DNA from: Pyrinomonadaceae bacterium
GTDB lineage: Bacteria > Acidobacteriota > Blastocatellia > Pyrinomonadales > Pyrinomonadaceae
DNA length: 54,111 bases
Reading direction: 5' to 3'
Assembly: GCA_013811945.1 (NCBI GenBank)
Contig: JACCUI010000225.1
Coordinates: 1 to 54,111 of the forward strand
How positions within the stretch are numbered: position 1 is the first letter of the stretch; each line of letters begins with the position of its first letter. The notes below the pieces were generated by a model. The model was not told the origin of the DNA and made no database searches. It saw only the letters and a program-made list of their open reading frames with translations. Positions 53,792 to 54,111 of the stretch are shown here, one piece after another. Position numbers and translations under genes: made by a program.

Positions 53792-53820
53792 GGGGCCATC
53801 GTTACTGGTGGCCTCTTTTT
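53792..53820 (+). terminator. Intrinsic terminator after the MopE-like gene
   Basis: GGGGCCA at 53792-53798 pairs with TGGCCTC at 53809-53815 (one G-T wobble) around a ten-base loop, followed by TTTTTC and TTT. Flanking A and T runs extend the stem. Confidence 0.8.
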
Positions 53821-53868
53821 CTTTAGACACATAAAAGCGCACCCCAGTTTTTGAAAGGAATTTAAGAA

Positions 53869-54111
53869 ATGGCGGCTGGTTTCTATTTCGATGAGATGCT
53901 TCCCGGCGTCGAGACTGAGAATAAGAGTCGGGCAAAAGATCTCAGGCGGCAGGTGGAGGTTTTCACCCTCAGTAACGGCTTGTTCTTACGAGTCGGGCCT
54001 ATTGGCCTCGGTGGTCACCTCAAAAGCGGCCATACGTGGTCGGGTCAAAACCGGCCAATGGAGAACGTCGCCGGGGACAAAGTGAAAGTGGTTTTACGCT
54101 CCTGTAGTTCT
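53869..54111 (+). CDS. Partial ORF at the right edge (unknown product)
   Basis: From the ATG at 53869, with AAGGAA eight bases upstream, the frame stays open to the window end (81 codons). The sequence (FYFDEMLPGVETENKSRAKD, LRVGPIGLGGHLKSGHTW) is not recognised as a known family. The 64-residue ORF at 53891-54085 in another frame is probably its shadow. Confidence 0.45.
   Translation, partial: MAAGFYFDEMLPGVETENKSRAKDLRRQVEVFTLSNGLFLRVGPIGLGGHLKSGHTWSGQNRPMENVAGDKVKVVLRSCSS

Noticed and set aside
1-54111. tRNA, rRNA or tmRNA genes
   Set aside because: No sequence with the expected T-loop and acceptor pairing was seen on either strand.

Overview
The window is a bacterial chromosome segment with roughly even base composition and dense coding. 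It carries several families of short dispersed repeats in nearly every larger gap. The PDH genes, the cytochrome bc and cytochrome c oxidase locus, the chelatase genes and the abundant REP-like palindromes suggest an aerobic, c-type-cytochrome-rich Acidobacteriota, perhaps of the Blastocatellia type. That placement is inference from gene content and repeat style; there is no rRNA or other marker here to settle it.

Layout. 1-12.3 kb: a repeat-rich left edge, a DUF255 thioredoxin-fold protein, a membrane HD-GYP/GAF/GGDEF cyclic-di-GMP protein, a pyruvate dehydrogenase operon (E1 alpha, E1 beta, E2) with a strong promoter, an EamA permease and an FtsH-type protease. 12.6-17.8 kb: an M14 metallopeptidase, a stress-type glycine-rich protein, an Fe-S ferredoxin, an AraC regulator and a dihydrofolate-reductase-fold protein. 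18-36 kb, almost all on the minus strand: one long respiratory locus. Read in the direction of transcription it encodes a Rieske protein, split cytochrome b (b6-like and subunit-IV-like), a 1185-residue octaheme cytochrome c, a cupredoxin lipoprotein, heme A synthesis (ctaA, ctaB), cytochrome oxidase subunits II, I, III, III and IV, then small unstudied membrane or metal-binding proteins, a DUF420 protein and a HEAT/barrel-sandwich protein. 36.3-43.7 kb: a glutaredoxin-like protein and a chelatase locus. 44.9-52.1 kb: a complete ccmABCDEF-G-H-I cytochrome c maturation operon, including a 55-residue CcmD that is easily missed. 52.1-54.1 kb: accessory genes with a MopE-like calcium-binding protein and a partial ORF at the right edge.

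The genes fit together. The bc complex and oxidase need covalently bound heme c (ccm operon), heme A (ctaA/B) and copper delivery or relay, so this window holds most of an aerobic electron transport chain and its assembly machinery.

The most unusual part is the chelatase locus. A BchH-type magnesium chelatase large subunit is encoded as two separate ORFs in reversed order: the C-terminal half precedes the N-terminal half. Between them lies a GxxExxY (PD-(D/E)XK-like) gene bracketed by two copies of a ~95-bp inverted repeat. The N-terminal half carries two in-frame repeat insertions and takes its stop codon from a third repeat family. More generally, repeats here appear to supply gene ends: stop codons of bchH-N, ctaB and the DUF420 gene, the ribosome binding site of pdhC, and an N-terminal peptide of the octaheme cytochrome.
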